DNA of 64,000 nucleotides from Hyaloperonospora brassicae (taxonomy: Eukaryota; Oomycota; Peronosporomycetes; Peronosporales; Peronosporaceae), in assembly GCA_947650285.1 (NCBI GenBank), contig CANTFL010000332.1, forward strand, positions 310,001 to 374,000. Direction: 5' to 3'. The notes beneath the pieces were generated by a model, which saw only the letters and a program-made list of their open reading frames with translations, did no database searches and had not been told where the DNA came from. Positions 1 through 11,240 of the stretch are shown here, one piece after another. The stretch's first letter is position 1. Each line of letters starts with the position of its first letter. The position numbers were made by a program, and so were the translations under genes.

Positions 1-2780
1 AAAAACCGCCATTTACTCAAAAAAATTTATACCCTACCCCTTTATCACGCAAGGCTTAAGCGAAAGAAAATAATAATGGTGGAGGGACTACCCTAAGCGT
101 GCAAGAGTACGACCCGTTGCATGTATGTTGCGAAAGAAAGTGGCCTGGTAAATCAAGAATTCATTCATAGTCAGGTTAAATTATAACTATACATCACGTT
201 AAGCTTCGCCGTTCGTGACAATCATCATAATGAATGGAAACATCATATTTTTGTATACAATCTAAGGCGAGTTAGGGATTATATTACTGATGATTTCTTT
301 TAGCGATCAAAAATATGGCTATTACGGAGCTTGGTATAGAGATGCGGTATTATTCTTCCTATACGGCGGAGCAGATGTGTGGTAATTACAATGACAAGAT
401 ACCCAGTGAAATATCATTTTCCTTGACCACTAAAGACTGTAAATAGGGAATGTAATATAATGAATTAATTGTACAATAAAAAGGGTCTAGATGATTAAAA
501 CAATGTCTATTAGATCACGAAAAAAGAAAAATATCCCATGGAATTATAAATTTAAAAATGCTCCACGCCTTGTGTTGCACATCCAATTCTGTGTCCTAGA
601 TACAGATTAAACTTTTTTATGTAGGCTTGGCCACATAATAATGAAAAGCGACGTTGAAAGGGACCCACCCTGACACTTCATAAATGAAAAATTGTTTTGA
701 GTGAAAGCGACATGATTGAAGCCGTCATTGAATTCAGAATTTGCCAATGTCCCTTCCGCATTGTATAGAGTGATAGACGACATAACAAATTCAAATGCAA
801 ACATGATGACTGTGTAATTGTTTTAAAACTTTCTTTCGCGCACACGTTCAGTTTGCCGAAACCTTTTCCACCATCTCTTGCCATATTTTCGAATCTACAA
901 AACAGTCTAAACGGTGCGTCACGGCTAAGCAAATTGCTTTAAATTATGCAGCCGGAGCGATGAGCATGATGTTTAGCCGGAAAAGACTCCTGTGATAGTT
1001 CGAGAGAAGTAAAAAAACGTGAGAATGCTGGCATGTTCTACAAATTGCGTCGACGAACTCGACAATTTTAGATTAAAGGTTTTCGGAAATGATATGGAGC
1101 GAAACGGTCTGCTAACACAATACATCACAGAATTTGAGAAATGAAGTCGCAAGGTCGAGCTTGATATCACTAAAAATGAATAGATGCGATTAAGTATCAA
1201 TTTTTAGACTGTGTACAACCATTTGCGAAATACCACGAGCGACATTATCTGTGGATTATACTTTCGTCAATGCTTTGTTCGATATCAGTTGGTTCTTGCG
1301 TGCTTTCGAATAAACCATATTATGTGAACAAATGTTTAGAGTTGGAACCGTATAGATGGAAATTGAGTATGAATCGATCTGGTATTTTAAAATACATACT
1401 ATCCTAGATCAATAAATCTTCTTCATTTGTGAAATCACATAGAAAAAATGATTCTAATAAAAGATATGCGGACGACGGCCCCAAACATTTCTCAAGTTTT
1501 TAATTTAGTCAATAAATTCAAAATTTTAACAAGCATTACAAATCCAAAGAAAAAAACCTTTTGTAATAAAAATTGTCCCGCTGTTGAACGAATTTAGATA
1601 CGAGACGATAGCATTTAATATCGCTTTAACAGTAGCAACAGCGCTCTCGTGGCTTTAGGACTGGGCGGTGACAAACGGTCGACATCATTTTTCCTATGTA
1701 CAATATTTATCACTTTGACATCGAAACCCTCATAATTAATAATATCGCGTTTAGAGAATGTCGCTGTCATTCTATAATACACTATCTCTAAAGATTTAGT
1801 GATAGGTATAGCTTAAAGTCTAATCAGGCGACTAGCAATGTAGTATATATTGCTGGCCGCCTGATTAGACTTTAAGCGGTTGTACTATACCCTATTCAAT
1901 GTACTTTCACTACCAACTTTCAATTCTTTGGGTGGCTATGAACAAAAAGGTTATCGAAACAGATCGGCATCAATTGTCTCACAGATTAAGTATATTGTTG
2001 ACACATTCGTGAAATAGGAAAGAAGCGTTACTTTCCTCTTGTGGAATAAAGAAGTCACGCCTAGAGCATACCGCAGGGTGCAATAACCGCTATATACGGA
2101 ATGTTTCTTTTCAGCGCAAAAAAGGGTTGAAGTTGGCCAACTAATTTTTTGATATAAATTTAGTATTCTTTGTCCTTGGATTGTTGGCCACATCCATCCT
2201 CAGTATCGATCAATCTGCCTGTACCGCTTTAGCATTCAAATAACTGAATGCGTGTCCAATACGTCTAATATTGTCGTGTTTTTTTGCAAACAATATAGTG
2301 AATCAACAGAAATTTTGATAGTTTCACACGACCAGATACAAAACAATCTATGAGTAAATTGCCGATCGCTATTACCTGTTCCCGTAGCAAAAGCCACCGC
2401 CTATGATAGTAGTTCGATTACAATCTTAATTAGGTGATGAGTATCGTTTTCTCTGGGCAACTTACTAGGCATGTTTGAGATATATACACGTCAACTAAAA
2501 AAATAGTCTTTAGTTGATAACCTGCGTTTAGGGCTCTCAATTGTAATACGTGGATCTATGATTCCCAAACTTCTCTCACCAGGTACTTTCGTCTATAAAT
2601 TAGCTTCTAAATGTCAGTTCGTTATCAATACATGATATATTCAAACTTACATTAAAAATTTCATCGTCCTTAGCGACTAGTATGCAGCATTCTTAAATCT
2701 TTCCGCAACTCAGATGTCGCAATATATTTTATGTGCTCTTCCGACACCAGCTTAATTATCTGTAAAGCTAATGTCAAAGG
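1..2780. other. gene-poor AT-rich stretch
   Basis: Reading frames here are short and scattered, and none has a recognisable motif, signal peptide or repeat homology. The only clear structure is the inverted repeat at 1811-1877, listed separately. I see no gene I can support. Confidence 0.6.
1811..1877. repeat. perfect 20-bp inverted repeat (hairpin)
   Basis: The arms 1811-1830 (GCTTAAAGTCTAATCAGGCG) and 1858-1877 are exact reverse complements. The 27-bp loop contains a further inner pair (AGCAAT / ATTGCT). Short flanking matches (GGTATA / TATACC) extend the stem outward. It could be a small foldback or MITE-like element, or a structured RNA. No coding frame crosses it convincingly. Confidence 0.75.
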
Positions 2781-2818
2781 TAAAAACCGATCAAGTGTTC
2801 CAGAATCTACACTCGACA

Positions 2819-3100
2819 TTACTCTCCAACAATCAAAGTTCTAAGTGGCTTCCTAAAACTTTTTCTCAGTTCTCTAAAACCTGATGTCACTCGATTTTTG
2901 ACTTGTGCTTGGTTGACCTGAAGTTCATCACGACCTCTTCTCTCGATGTCTTCAAGCTGTAACAGGGATGTCTCCATAGTAGAATCTAAAGGTTCCTGAC
3001 GGTCGACCAGATAATATTCGCACCCCATTGGCAATTGAATTTGACTGGATCGGATGTTGTCCTTTTCACGAATATCTATAGTCGACTTTACTCGACCCAT
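2819..3100 (-). pseudogene. unrecognised charged ORF, possibly retroelement-derived
   Basis: A 93-codon ATG frame rich in Glu, Arg and Leu, with a coiled-coil-like middle (LLQLEDIERRGRDELQ). I do not recognise it. It lies just beside the decayed retroviral-type protease fragment at 3363-3525 on the same strand, in the order expected for a segment downstream of protease, so it may be part of the same old element. It may equally be chance. Confidence 0.2.
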
Positions 3101-3362
3101 TCAAGTGGTCAACCTTTAAGACGACCTGCCTTTAATACGTTTATCATCAGTATCTTCCACATGGTTGCAGAAAAATAGACTGAAGTTTAAGCAATCATGC
3201 TATTGAACTCATTGAACGATGTGACATAGTAAGTACGCGTACTACCCCCACACGCTAGTGAAAGCTTTAATACGTTTATTAGATATACCATCAAATCAAA
3301 CACGGTCATCTCTTTCACGGGTCAAGGCGTTTAGCTGACCCTTGACATGTAACTTCCAAGCA

Positions 3363-3525
3363 AAAGTAATCCCAGGGTGACATCAAGTTTGTCATCCGAA
3401 TCCAGTATTATGCAGTTACCATTTTACAGTCCTTCTTTTAGCGTGTAAAGGATTCCCGCTATACGGTTATTCACTATCACAGATGCGCCTGTTGCAAGAC
3501 TTACCGTCATGATCATGGAACATCT
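3363..3525 (-). pseudogene. decayed Ty3/gypsy protease fragment
   Basis: The plus strand here matches, with many substitutions, the E1 protease region near 15780-15930. Read on the minus strand both give a segment with MTV-LATGAS, then I-YTLK, then a hydrophobic strand ending LD-DD--DV. The catalytic Asp region and the rest of pol are not recognisable nearby. It is an old relic of the E1 family. Confidence 0.6.
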
Positions 3526-5119
3526 TGCGTACGCAACGTACTTAAACCTAATATCCTATAGCGATTGTAGACGAGCAGAATATTCCACGCCCCATGGTTT
3601 ACTAGAACACAAAGTGTTGAGTCGTATTTCACTTCGATCTATAAGGTGATGATACTAATAGATGGCCGTGTGCAGATACACCTAATGACAAGACTCCTAA
3701 GACAACTTTCCTCAAAAAAATTGCAAATCTATTCAGATAGCTAGGAAAGTTGGAGCCTTCATTTCTAATTCTCACGACCGTTTCGTTCGCTCTGGCTCGT
3801 TGCCGAGTTCGCAACAAGGTCGGACACGCGTCTCGGGCTATTATAAAAATACTGGGCAGGCGGTGTGTAGGGCCTTATTTCAAAAACGGTTGTGGTATAC
3901 AAGTTAAGGCGTGGTGCTCTGTATGTTGAATACAATTTTAAATATGCAATCGGGTGTATCCTGACAAGCGGTATCTACCGTTCTCAGGCAACCAAATTCC
4001 AAACAGGTCCGAACCTCCTTAGTTCCTGTCCACACGGTTGATGAATATCCACTCATATATTTTAGCCTTTATCAACCTTAAAGTTTATTGTTCCGCGATT
4101 TACATAGATTGTTCTAGTTATATCTAGTTACGCGAAAAAGTTGAGTATGGACGGGCAAATTCACTTATCTCTGAATGGACTTAAAAAATTCGGTTTGTTC
4201 ATCAAAGGGGCCGACATGATTAAAACTCGACCCATTTTAGACTTATTACGCGAAATGATGCACATTAAAGGCTTACTGCCTTTTTTTACAAAACTGGGCA
4301 CGATCCTAAACCTCGTCTATTAGCGGCTTATAACTTTATCTGATTCGTTACTTATATTCCTATAAGGTCAAAAAGGCGCATAAGTAGTAAAGCTTGAGCC
4401 TAAGGATCGACCGGCGGCAGTTTGGCCAAGGTGATAAGCGAATGTGTGTTTTAATTTGTCGTAGACATGCGACGAGCATTATAGCGTAATCCATTTCGAC
4501 GAAGTACTTGATGTGAGACTCTTTCATAATATTATGTATCTAATGATATCAATTTTTATATACATTTTAAACGTACGGTGAAGTCTGTCCACAAAACCAT
4601 CAAATTGATGCTAACTGAGGATCTTTATCTGTTGAGCTTCCAGTTCTATACAGTTTTTTCTTGTCAATAGACCTAAAAATTAGGCAAGAATACTTAGCTC
4701 TATTCGACAGCAATCTCGTAAAAACGATCTTGGCGAGAGTGTCATTTGTTAGCATCCCTTCCGAAACTCAAAACAGAGCACTTATGACGATATCACCAAA
4801 GGAGGACAGTGATCGTTTATGTCCGTCCCATTTGAGATCACACACACATAAAAAAGACATTTTACACATGTGTAGAAACTTTCTAACTTAATTATCATAT
4901 TTAATTTTGGTTGGAACAATCGTAGTCGTTGAACAAATCTCGAAATTATTTGGAGTAAAATGGGGCACACCTTTTTATATATACCTGGGGATCCTTTTCA
5001 TGTATCACTACAAAGCCTCGCGCTCCATATATTCACGTACGTCGTATATGCAGATGATACGAATATTCTAAGCAAGCATTTATCAATAGGAAATTGAAGA
5101 AGTTTGAATTTTCGTGATG

Positions 5120-5870
5120 GAGTAGTGATCGCTCGTTTCTCAAGACAATTTCGACGACCCATTGACGCCCGGACGACCGGCTAACGGAGGGTGTACTCCG
5201 ATTCCGTGCTAGGTGTTTCTTGCTCGCATTGTGTACCCGTCGTTGGGCGGGCTGCGCTCCTCTTTGTGGACTTAAGCTGAGGCTGAACTAAAACGATTGA
5301 GGGATAGAGATCGATGGGGTGGAAATTCTTCACATTGTCAAACTTAGGGGTGGATCGGGTGGAAGGTCTTCACTTATCGTGTGTATGATTGGGCGCTCTC
5401 ACAGATTCGCCGTTGTTCAGAGGTGATGCTTGATTTGCGAGCCTTCTGACCACTTAAGTCGTCTCGCGGTCTTAGATATAAACGTATGGTTCCCTGCGTC
5501 CGATCGCAGTTTGGGGAGGGAGTTGAGAATTGACGTTTCTCCTGGCCACAAATGCCAAAGGCGAGGTTTGTAGAGATGCGGGTCACTTCCTATTCGACGG
5601 GAGGCCAAAGTTCCTGCCTTGGAGAATTCTACGCGTGTCTTTTGTAGCAAATTTAATTATGTTAAGTGTCAACCAACCAAATCCCGACCCTATGACCGTG
5701 CTTATCTATTCGCTAGGTAAACTATTAGTATCGCCTGTCTATTTAATCAACATCTTGCATCATGTGTTTTACATAAGATATTCGGGTTGCGCATTGCTCG
5801 GTTGTGGATCGTTTGGGAATCGGATCGCTCGTGTAGCAAATCGCTCGGGTAATGGATCGTAGTATGTGGT
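5120..5870 (-). repeat. diverged LTR remnant of the E3/E4 family
   Basis: The sequence is the reverse complement of about 53340-54010 in the E3 3' LTR, with scattered substitutions and small indels. Shared landmarks are the GCGCCCGGACGACC block, the GTGTACCCGT block, two copies of a 'gggtggaaa-ttcttcac' motif, and a GATCG-rich repeat zone at 5790-5870 that corresponds to the E3 tandem repeats. No internal retroelement coding sequence adjoins it, so it is a fragment or solo LTR. I found no target duplication. Confidence 0.75.
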
Positions 5871-5879
5871 CCGCACCAA

Positions 5880-8800
5880 TTATGCGATCACACAATCAAG
5901 CGGTACACACTTAGGATAGATCGTGGTCAATATGTTGCGTCTTCGATCGGGCATCCACGGTCGCATCGCTGACGCTCCTGAAACTTTTCATTCTTGATGA
6001 TCCGCTCCTCCGGCATGCTTCCATCTTCCCTCATCATCAATTGTTCGCTACTAATCACGTAATCCTGAGGTTGATCAACTTTTGAGTAAGCCTGTCCTTG
6101 AAGCTTGGCAACTCAAATCCTTGATCGCGGGGAGTGATCGATCAATCGCCGTTCCTTAATTATATTTTTTTCGCCCTTTAGGGAGATCAGTTCGCATAAC
6201 TTCCACAATCGTTTTCCTTCACTTAGTCTGTTTTGATCTCATCACTCGTGCCAACGGGCCCATCTCCGATTGCGCTCCACAAATTTAATTAGTGTTGCAC
6301 TCAAGGCAGGTCCACGATCCAAACTTACCATCATCTTTTCTGTGCACTTCTCCAAATTCTAATAATCAGACCCCTATGATAAAGATTCTTTATATCGCTT
6401 TGACCAATTTGCTAACACCATTTATTGTAAAATATTCAAAGACCCCATTGCGCGCTTCTAGCAGCGATTTATGATTAACTCATGCTATTTCATAATACAT
6501 ATCAACCAATTGTATAGCATTGAAATGAAACTTCTAAAATTAGTAGATCTTTAATCTTGCCTCGCTTTATTAAACTTGTTTAAGTTAACAAACAGGAGAC
6601 AGTTAATTGACAAAATTCGTGCCACTGACACATAAAGGACTCGCCCCGTAACATACCCTCTTTTCGGACCATGAAAGCAGCTAATCCTATATCTACGCGG
6701 GCTTCACGTCGTAAGAGATTGAACAGTAATACTATAAAAAAGGTACCGCTGCAAACCATTCAAGTCATTACTCTTACGCAGTGTTTACGATTGAAATTGC
6801 CCTGTCGATGACACGCCATGGATTGTTCATTCGTCTTATCATCTACAACATTTCAATGAAATTGTCGATACCTCGGATAACATTTTGATTGATACATTAT
6901 ACCACACATGTTTCCGACGGACTAATCATTGATGTCTACCTGGCGTGGAAAATGCTGACGAAATCTCTGAAGCAATTTACTAGACACTGAATGTACGTGC
7001 ATGCATCTACGACTCATGACGACGAAAATATAATCATATTGTACACTAATGAAGGCGTTATACACCGCTTGTATAACACACGATAAAAATACCTACTGGC
7101 ATGATATGTGTAGAACCTTTAAGGTACGACATCGTCAAGACATTTGGCCTACTGATAATCTGGAATGTTTTGTCAAACTATAACGCGCGTTTCTTTCATG
7201 ATATTCATCGCGTCTTCTGCTTCCGTATAGGATGAGGTGAGACTTTAACAAAGCGGCAAAGATACAGGAGATCTACACTTCGTGACGTGTTCATATATAT
7301 AATTTCTGAAAAAGTTATAGCCTACAGTATGGACGCCAACGACCATCGATTTCGCAATCACAAGCCGTGTAAGACATTCAAGGGTGATTATATATCGCGT
7401 GTTGAGCCAACAAGTAGCGAAAATACTTAGGTCGAGTCCTGGAGGACCTCATTTCGTCCTGCTACCAAGCTTTTCCTTTCATAGATACCGTTAGGCATGC
7501 AACAAATAAAGTGCTATATTGTCGATTCGCGACTCATAGCTGTAAGAGGGGTACCAACAAGCAATTACTGATAGACAGTACGGGTACAACGCCCACTGAT
7601 CGCAAAGATTTTTTTGGGGTCCTACCACCTCACATACACTCTACAGAGGAAGGCTTAACTACTACAACGATGAAACCTAGGATTTGTAACCCATAACCTT
7701 CTTCAATATAAGTAAGTCATAATATCTCTTCTTCTGTCAATAAGTTCTACCCTAATTACAGTAATATACAATTATGTTTTGTGACGTCTAAATACCAACT
7801 ATTGCGTCCTGCAAGGAGGGATTGGTGTGTTGATACCATTACATACATCGACCAAGGAGCAGACCATTGGATCGCTGAAAGGACATTACGTTGTGTTCTG
7901 ATATTCTAAAAAGGAGCATTTAAAGGTACTATTCCAACATTATCAGACCTTATAATGATATTATCATGAAACAGGTTCGCCCCATTACACGAACGAATCT
8001 GAGTCGATGTGACACATACTCAACGTCTTCAATATCTGAGATCGCTTCATGCAGTCTAATATGCAGCAGTAGCAGAAGGCTTGCAAGTTAGCAATCCGGT
8101 TCATTAGAAATGCTTCGTCGTGGTTATGAAAGAGGAGTCAATGGCGTCAGTACAGTCAACGTTCTGGGCACAAAGCGGACACGATCGAAAGAGGATCGAT
8201 GGCTATCGTTCCGTAACGTGCAAAGATATTTCTGCACCATCGCTATTGTGGTATTCATCACGTATGATTGTAAACAATTGCGGGGGATCTTGCTTTGCAT
8301 AGACTTAAAATTATCATCCACACAGGCCTATGGATGCGGCTTCGTGAGCCGCCTCTGTGACGAAGTCATCAATTAGTTCGTCCCCGAGAGTCATCTCAAT
8401 TGACGATATCGGTAATAAAGCGTATGATACCAAGGCCAAGCTACTGTGTGAAGTTTGCAGCCTGGTATACCCACTTGAATCGATGTCGTCAGGTTTTTCA
8501 CCACGAATTAAGGCTTCTTCAATATCGAGATAATTAAACCAGTTGATTACGCATATGCTCGCAGGATTTTAACCAGGAGGTGGTCCGTACTTTTTCTTCC
8601 TCAAACTACTTTTAAGCAGCTCGACGTGGAGAGCGGCTATGTTAAAGACACTGACAGGTCAAGATCTAAATTAGTAATGATCATAAGTCGATCGGTCAGG
8701 CTGTTGGGTGTTTCCCAGGTGCGCCATAGTAGGTCTGTTTGACAAATTGACTGAGGGTAGCAATCACTGATAGGGCATGACTGACCTTACTTAACTTTAA

Positions 8801-9340
8801 ATTTACTGATGCACTTCTTTCGCGGCGATTCATATCGACTGCTTGGATTCGAATGCGCCGTGTAGAGAGTCTTCTGATTCAACGAGGCCGAAAGCTGACG
8901 CCTACTTGTAAAAGTGTTGCCGCTTCGATTCATCCCGACGGCCTGAAAACATGTAGCTGTGCGCCAATCCGACCATGGCAAAGGTTCGCCAAATCACGCT
9001 TACTTGCTTTCATCAGCAGCTAAATCTTACAAAATCATTAAGTAGAGTCTCGACTCCCGCGGTTGAACAGATGGGAAGAAATTTGCGGTGTCCCATTAAT
9101 ACTGCCCTCGTTAATTTTCAGATCGCAAATCGCGTAATGAAGGCTGCTATAAGTGTGGGAAGATGGACTGTTACCACGCCATCGTGCGCATCCATGACGG
9201 GTTGACCTAGTGCGTGTGAGAATCCAGCAAAGATAATAAATGGCTTAAAATAGCTAGCAGAACATACGCCTTTACAAATAGACTAATGGACCTATATTTC
9301 TCAGTGCGCTACTTTCCTTAACTGAATCCAATCAAAATCA
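5880..9340. other. gene-poor stretch
   Basis: Several short overlapping frames occur on both strands (for example 8110-8376 plus), but none has family signatures and they shadow each other. I see no gene, repeat array or RNA gene I can support. Confidence 0.5.
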
Positions 9341-9344
9341 AGAG

Positions 9345-9665
9345 GCCGCAATGGCAAACAATCGAATGCATGTGACAAGTTCATGTGAAAAATCGGAGTG
9401 CTGCATCGAACGATGCTCCAGTACTTCGATGGTGCATATACACGCGCCACTGAGCACTTCCGTACCCTCCAAGGCTTGCAAATTTTGTGCATTTCCGCTT
9501 CCGGCGAGTTATTTTAGTTCACATGGCACTGCTCATATTTCTGGTGTCAAAGGAACGACTAGCGTGCTAGGAAGTGACACTATCTGTAGGAAGATGGTGG
9601 TGAGTTTGAACGCCACATCGGTCATCGTGAGAGCAATGGCGGCATCCATACCGCTAGCCCAATAT
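9345..9665 (-). pseudogene. 3' part of a gene split by E1 insertion
   Basis: On the minus strand the frame entering from the E1 insertion point reads WASGMDAAIALTMTDVAFKL and continues to a stop near 9545. A further coding-like segment follows to about 9345. If E1 and one copy of the AATAT target duplication are left out, this frame runs directly on from the minus-strand frame ending at 18037. The two pieces are therefore one gene cut by the retrotransposon. I do not recognise the protein family. An extra stop near 9545 suggests further decay. Confidence 0.5.
9661..9665. repeat. E1 target-site duplication, left copy
   Basis: AATAT directly precedes the E1 LTR start. The same AATAT lies at 18032-18036 directly after the last base of the extended right LTR. 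This fixes the outer boundary of E1 at 18031, beyond the two extra U3 repeat units. Confidence 0.85.
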
Positions 9666-10105
9666 AGTAACGGGGCACTGACGACTACGTACTGGTCAAC
9701 CAGTACGAAGTGAAATATCACTGACTGGAGGGATAGTCAGTGCCCAGATAGGTGTAGAACTACACAGGAGAAGTAAAGAACGACTAAGGAGGAGGACCAT
9801 AGTCGTGGTATAGTAAAACTGTTATTAATATAATCAAGTCCTACCACTCTTGTGTCTCTGTTTATCCTGACTTGATTATATGAATATAACTAAACGTATG
9901 ATGACGTCAACTCACCACCCATTGCGCGCCTCTAGCAGCGATTGGTGGGTTGATATCATCACGATATCAACCAATGAGTAGACTCTTCGGTCATCCCAAT
10001 AATATCACCATGCTTTCTAATATTGTAGAAAGGTTATTCAACGTAATATTCTTTATTGTCAGATTGTTTAAATGACAATATTCTGTAACGGACTACCCCG
10101 TTACA
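9666..10105 (-). repeat. E1 3' LTR
   Basis: This 440-bp direct repeat of 17295-17734 runs from (A)GTAACGGGGCACTG to CCCCGTTACA. The terminal T of the usual TG has become A. One end holds a 22-bp near-palindrome built from TGTAACGG and CCGTTACA halves. In element orientation that palindrome is the U3 start. Confidence 0.9.
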
Positions 10106-10117
10106 TCACCCCCCTTA
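10106..10117 (-). other. E1 polypurine tract
   Basis: On the minus strand this reads TAAGGGGGGTGA immediately before the 3' LTR, the expected site and composition for the plus-strand primer of reverse transcription. It confirms that the element runs on the minus strand. Confidence 0.75.
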
Positions 10118-10256
10118 TCTGATAGCCACCGTGTGACTATCGCAAACTCGGTGGCCACCCGTTGGACACCAGTGAGACAGGGAGCACTTGTTTGGTCAGA
10201 CCCATTCATTATGACTTTGCTTCGCATAGTTAACATGCCTATTTGGGTTTGACTTT

Positions 10257-11240
10257 TTGACGAATCAGCCCGTTGCTGCGCTAGTCTCTGCGACAGACGC
10301 TTCTTCGTCTGCTGCTCGTTTTATGCCTGCAGCAGCCGTTGTTGCAGTCGCATGTGGTATCAACCCACATTCATACGATGACTCCGAGTTAAGATTCACC
10401 TTCCTAGCGAGTCAGACGCATCTGACTCAAGAAAATCTACAGAGGATTCGCGAACCCCCGCGGTGCCTCGTTCATCAAGCGTCATGCCGAACGAACGGAC
10501 TCGCGACATGCGTTACAGTCTTTTCGGCAGCGAAAATGAATCTATCGATTAGTATGATAACTCATCACATCATATACTCGTGCGCCTTTGCACGAGCGTG
10601 TCGACGATGGCGCGAGCCGTCGTCATACTGAAATCCGTGGTTCCGCTAAAGGCGCCAAGTTAAGGAATAATGAGTTTAAGACATGGCGTTTGCCTGAACG
10701 TCTCATTAATATCTTTTACCACGAGTCATGCCAACCTTATTGAATTCCATATTTCGATGCTAGTAGTCTATATGGTTTGAGTTTCAGCGCGAAGAACTTT
10801 TGCGCTGAAAAAGAATTATATATCGATGCTTTCTATAGGCATCGATGGTAAGACGAAAACCAAGAGCGTGACAAGACCTCGCTTTTGGCGGCGTGGAACG
10901 CGTTTTTCCAAATCGTCAAGAATTTTGGACGCGAACGATGGCTCCAAAAACTTGAAGCAGTACGCATCAAGTTTGAAAAGCGAACACCAACCGGTGCAAG
11001 GCACCGGGTATTTTGTTTGTCGCGTGAGGAAATGCATTCCTTGCCTCAAGTGGGTTCACCCTTGTGCGAGTTGTGTTGACAACTCGCAACTTACACAAGT
11101 GATGTGTATACCATTAGTTCGTCCTAGGGAAGGGCACTCATTTCGGACGAGATGAGGAACGCGATTGCAAACTTGCAATTCGTCTATAGGCGCCATAAGT
11201 GCGTGTTTACCTATATGCCCTTGGACCAATCCGATGAACC
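10257..11240 (+). pseudogene. E1 antisense ORF (opposite pol), degraded
   Basis: The plus strand between the 3' LTR and the end of pol carries a coding-like frame. An acidic, Ser-rich part comes first (SESDASDSRKSTEDS near 10400), then a basic stretch, then a globular-looking part with many Trp, Phe and Tyr (FKTWRLPERLINIFYHES near 10680; LLAAWNAFFQIVKNFGRERW near 10890). It is interrupted by several stops and at least one frameshift. It ends where the chromodomain begins on the other strand, so the two are tail-to-tail. I do not recognise a family. The position matches the antisense frames in E2, E3 and E4. Coding status is inferred from frame continuity and composition only. Confidence 0.5.
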
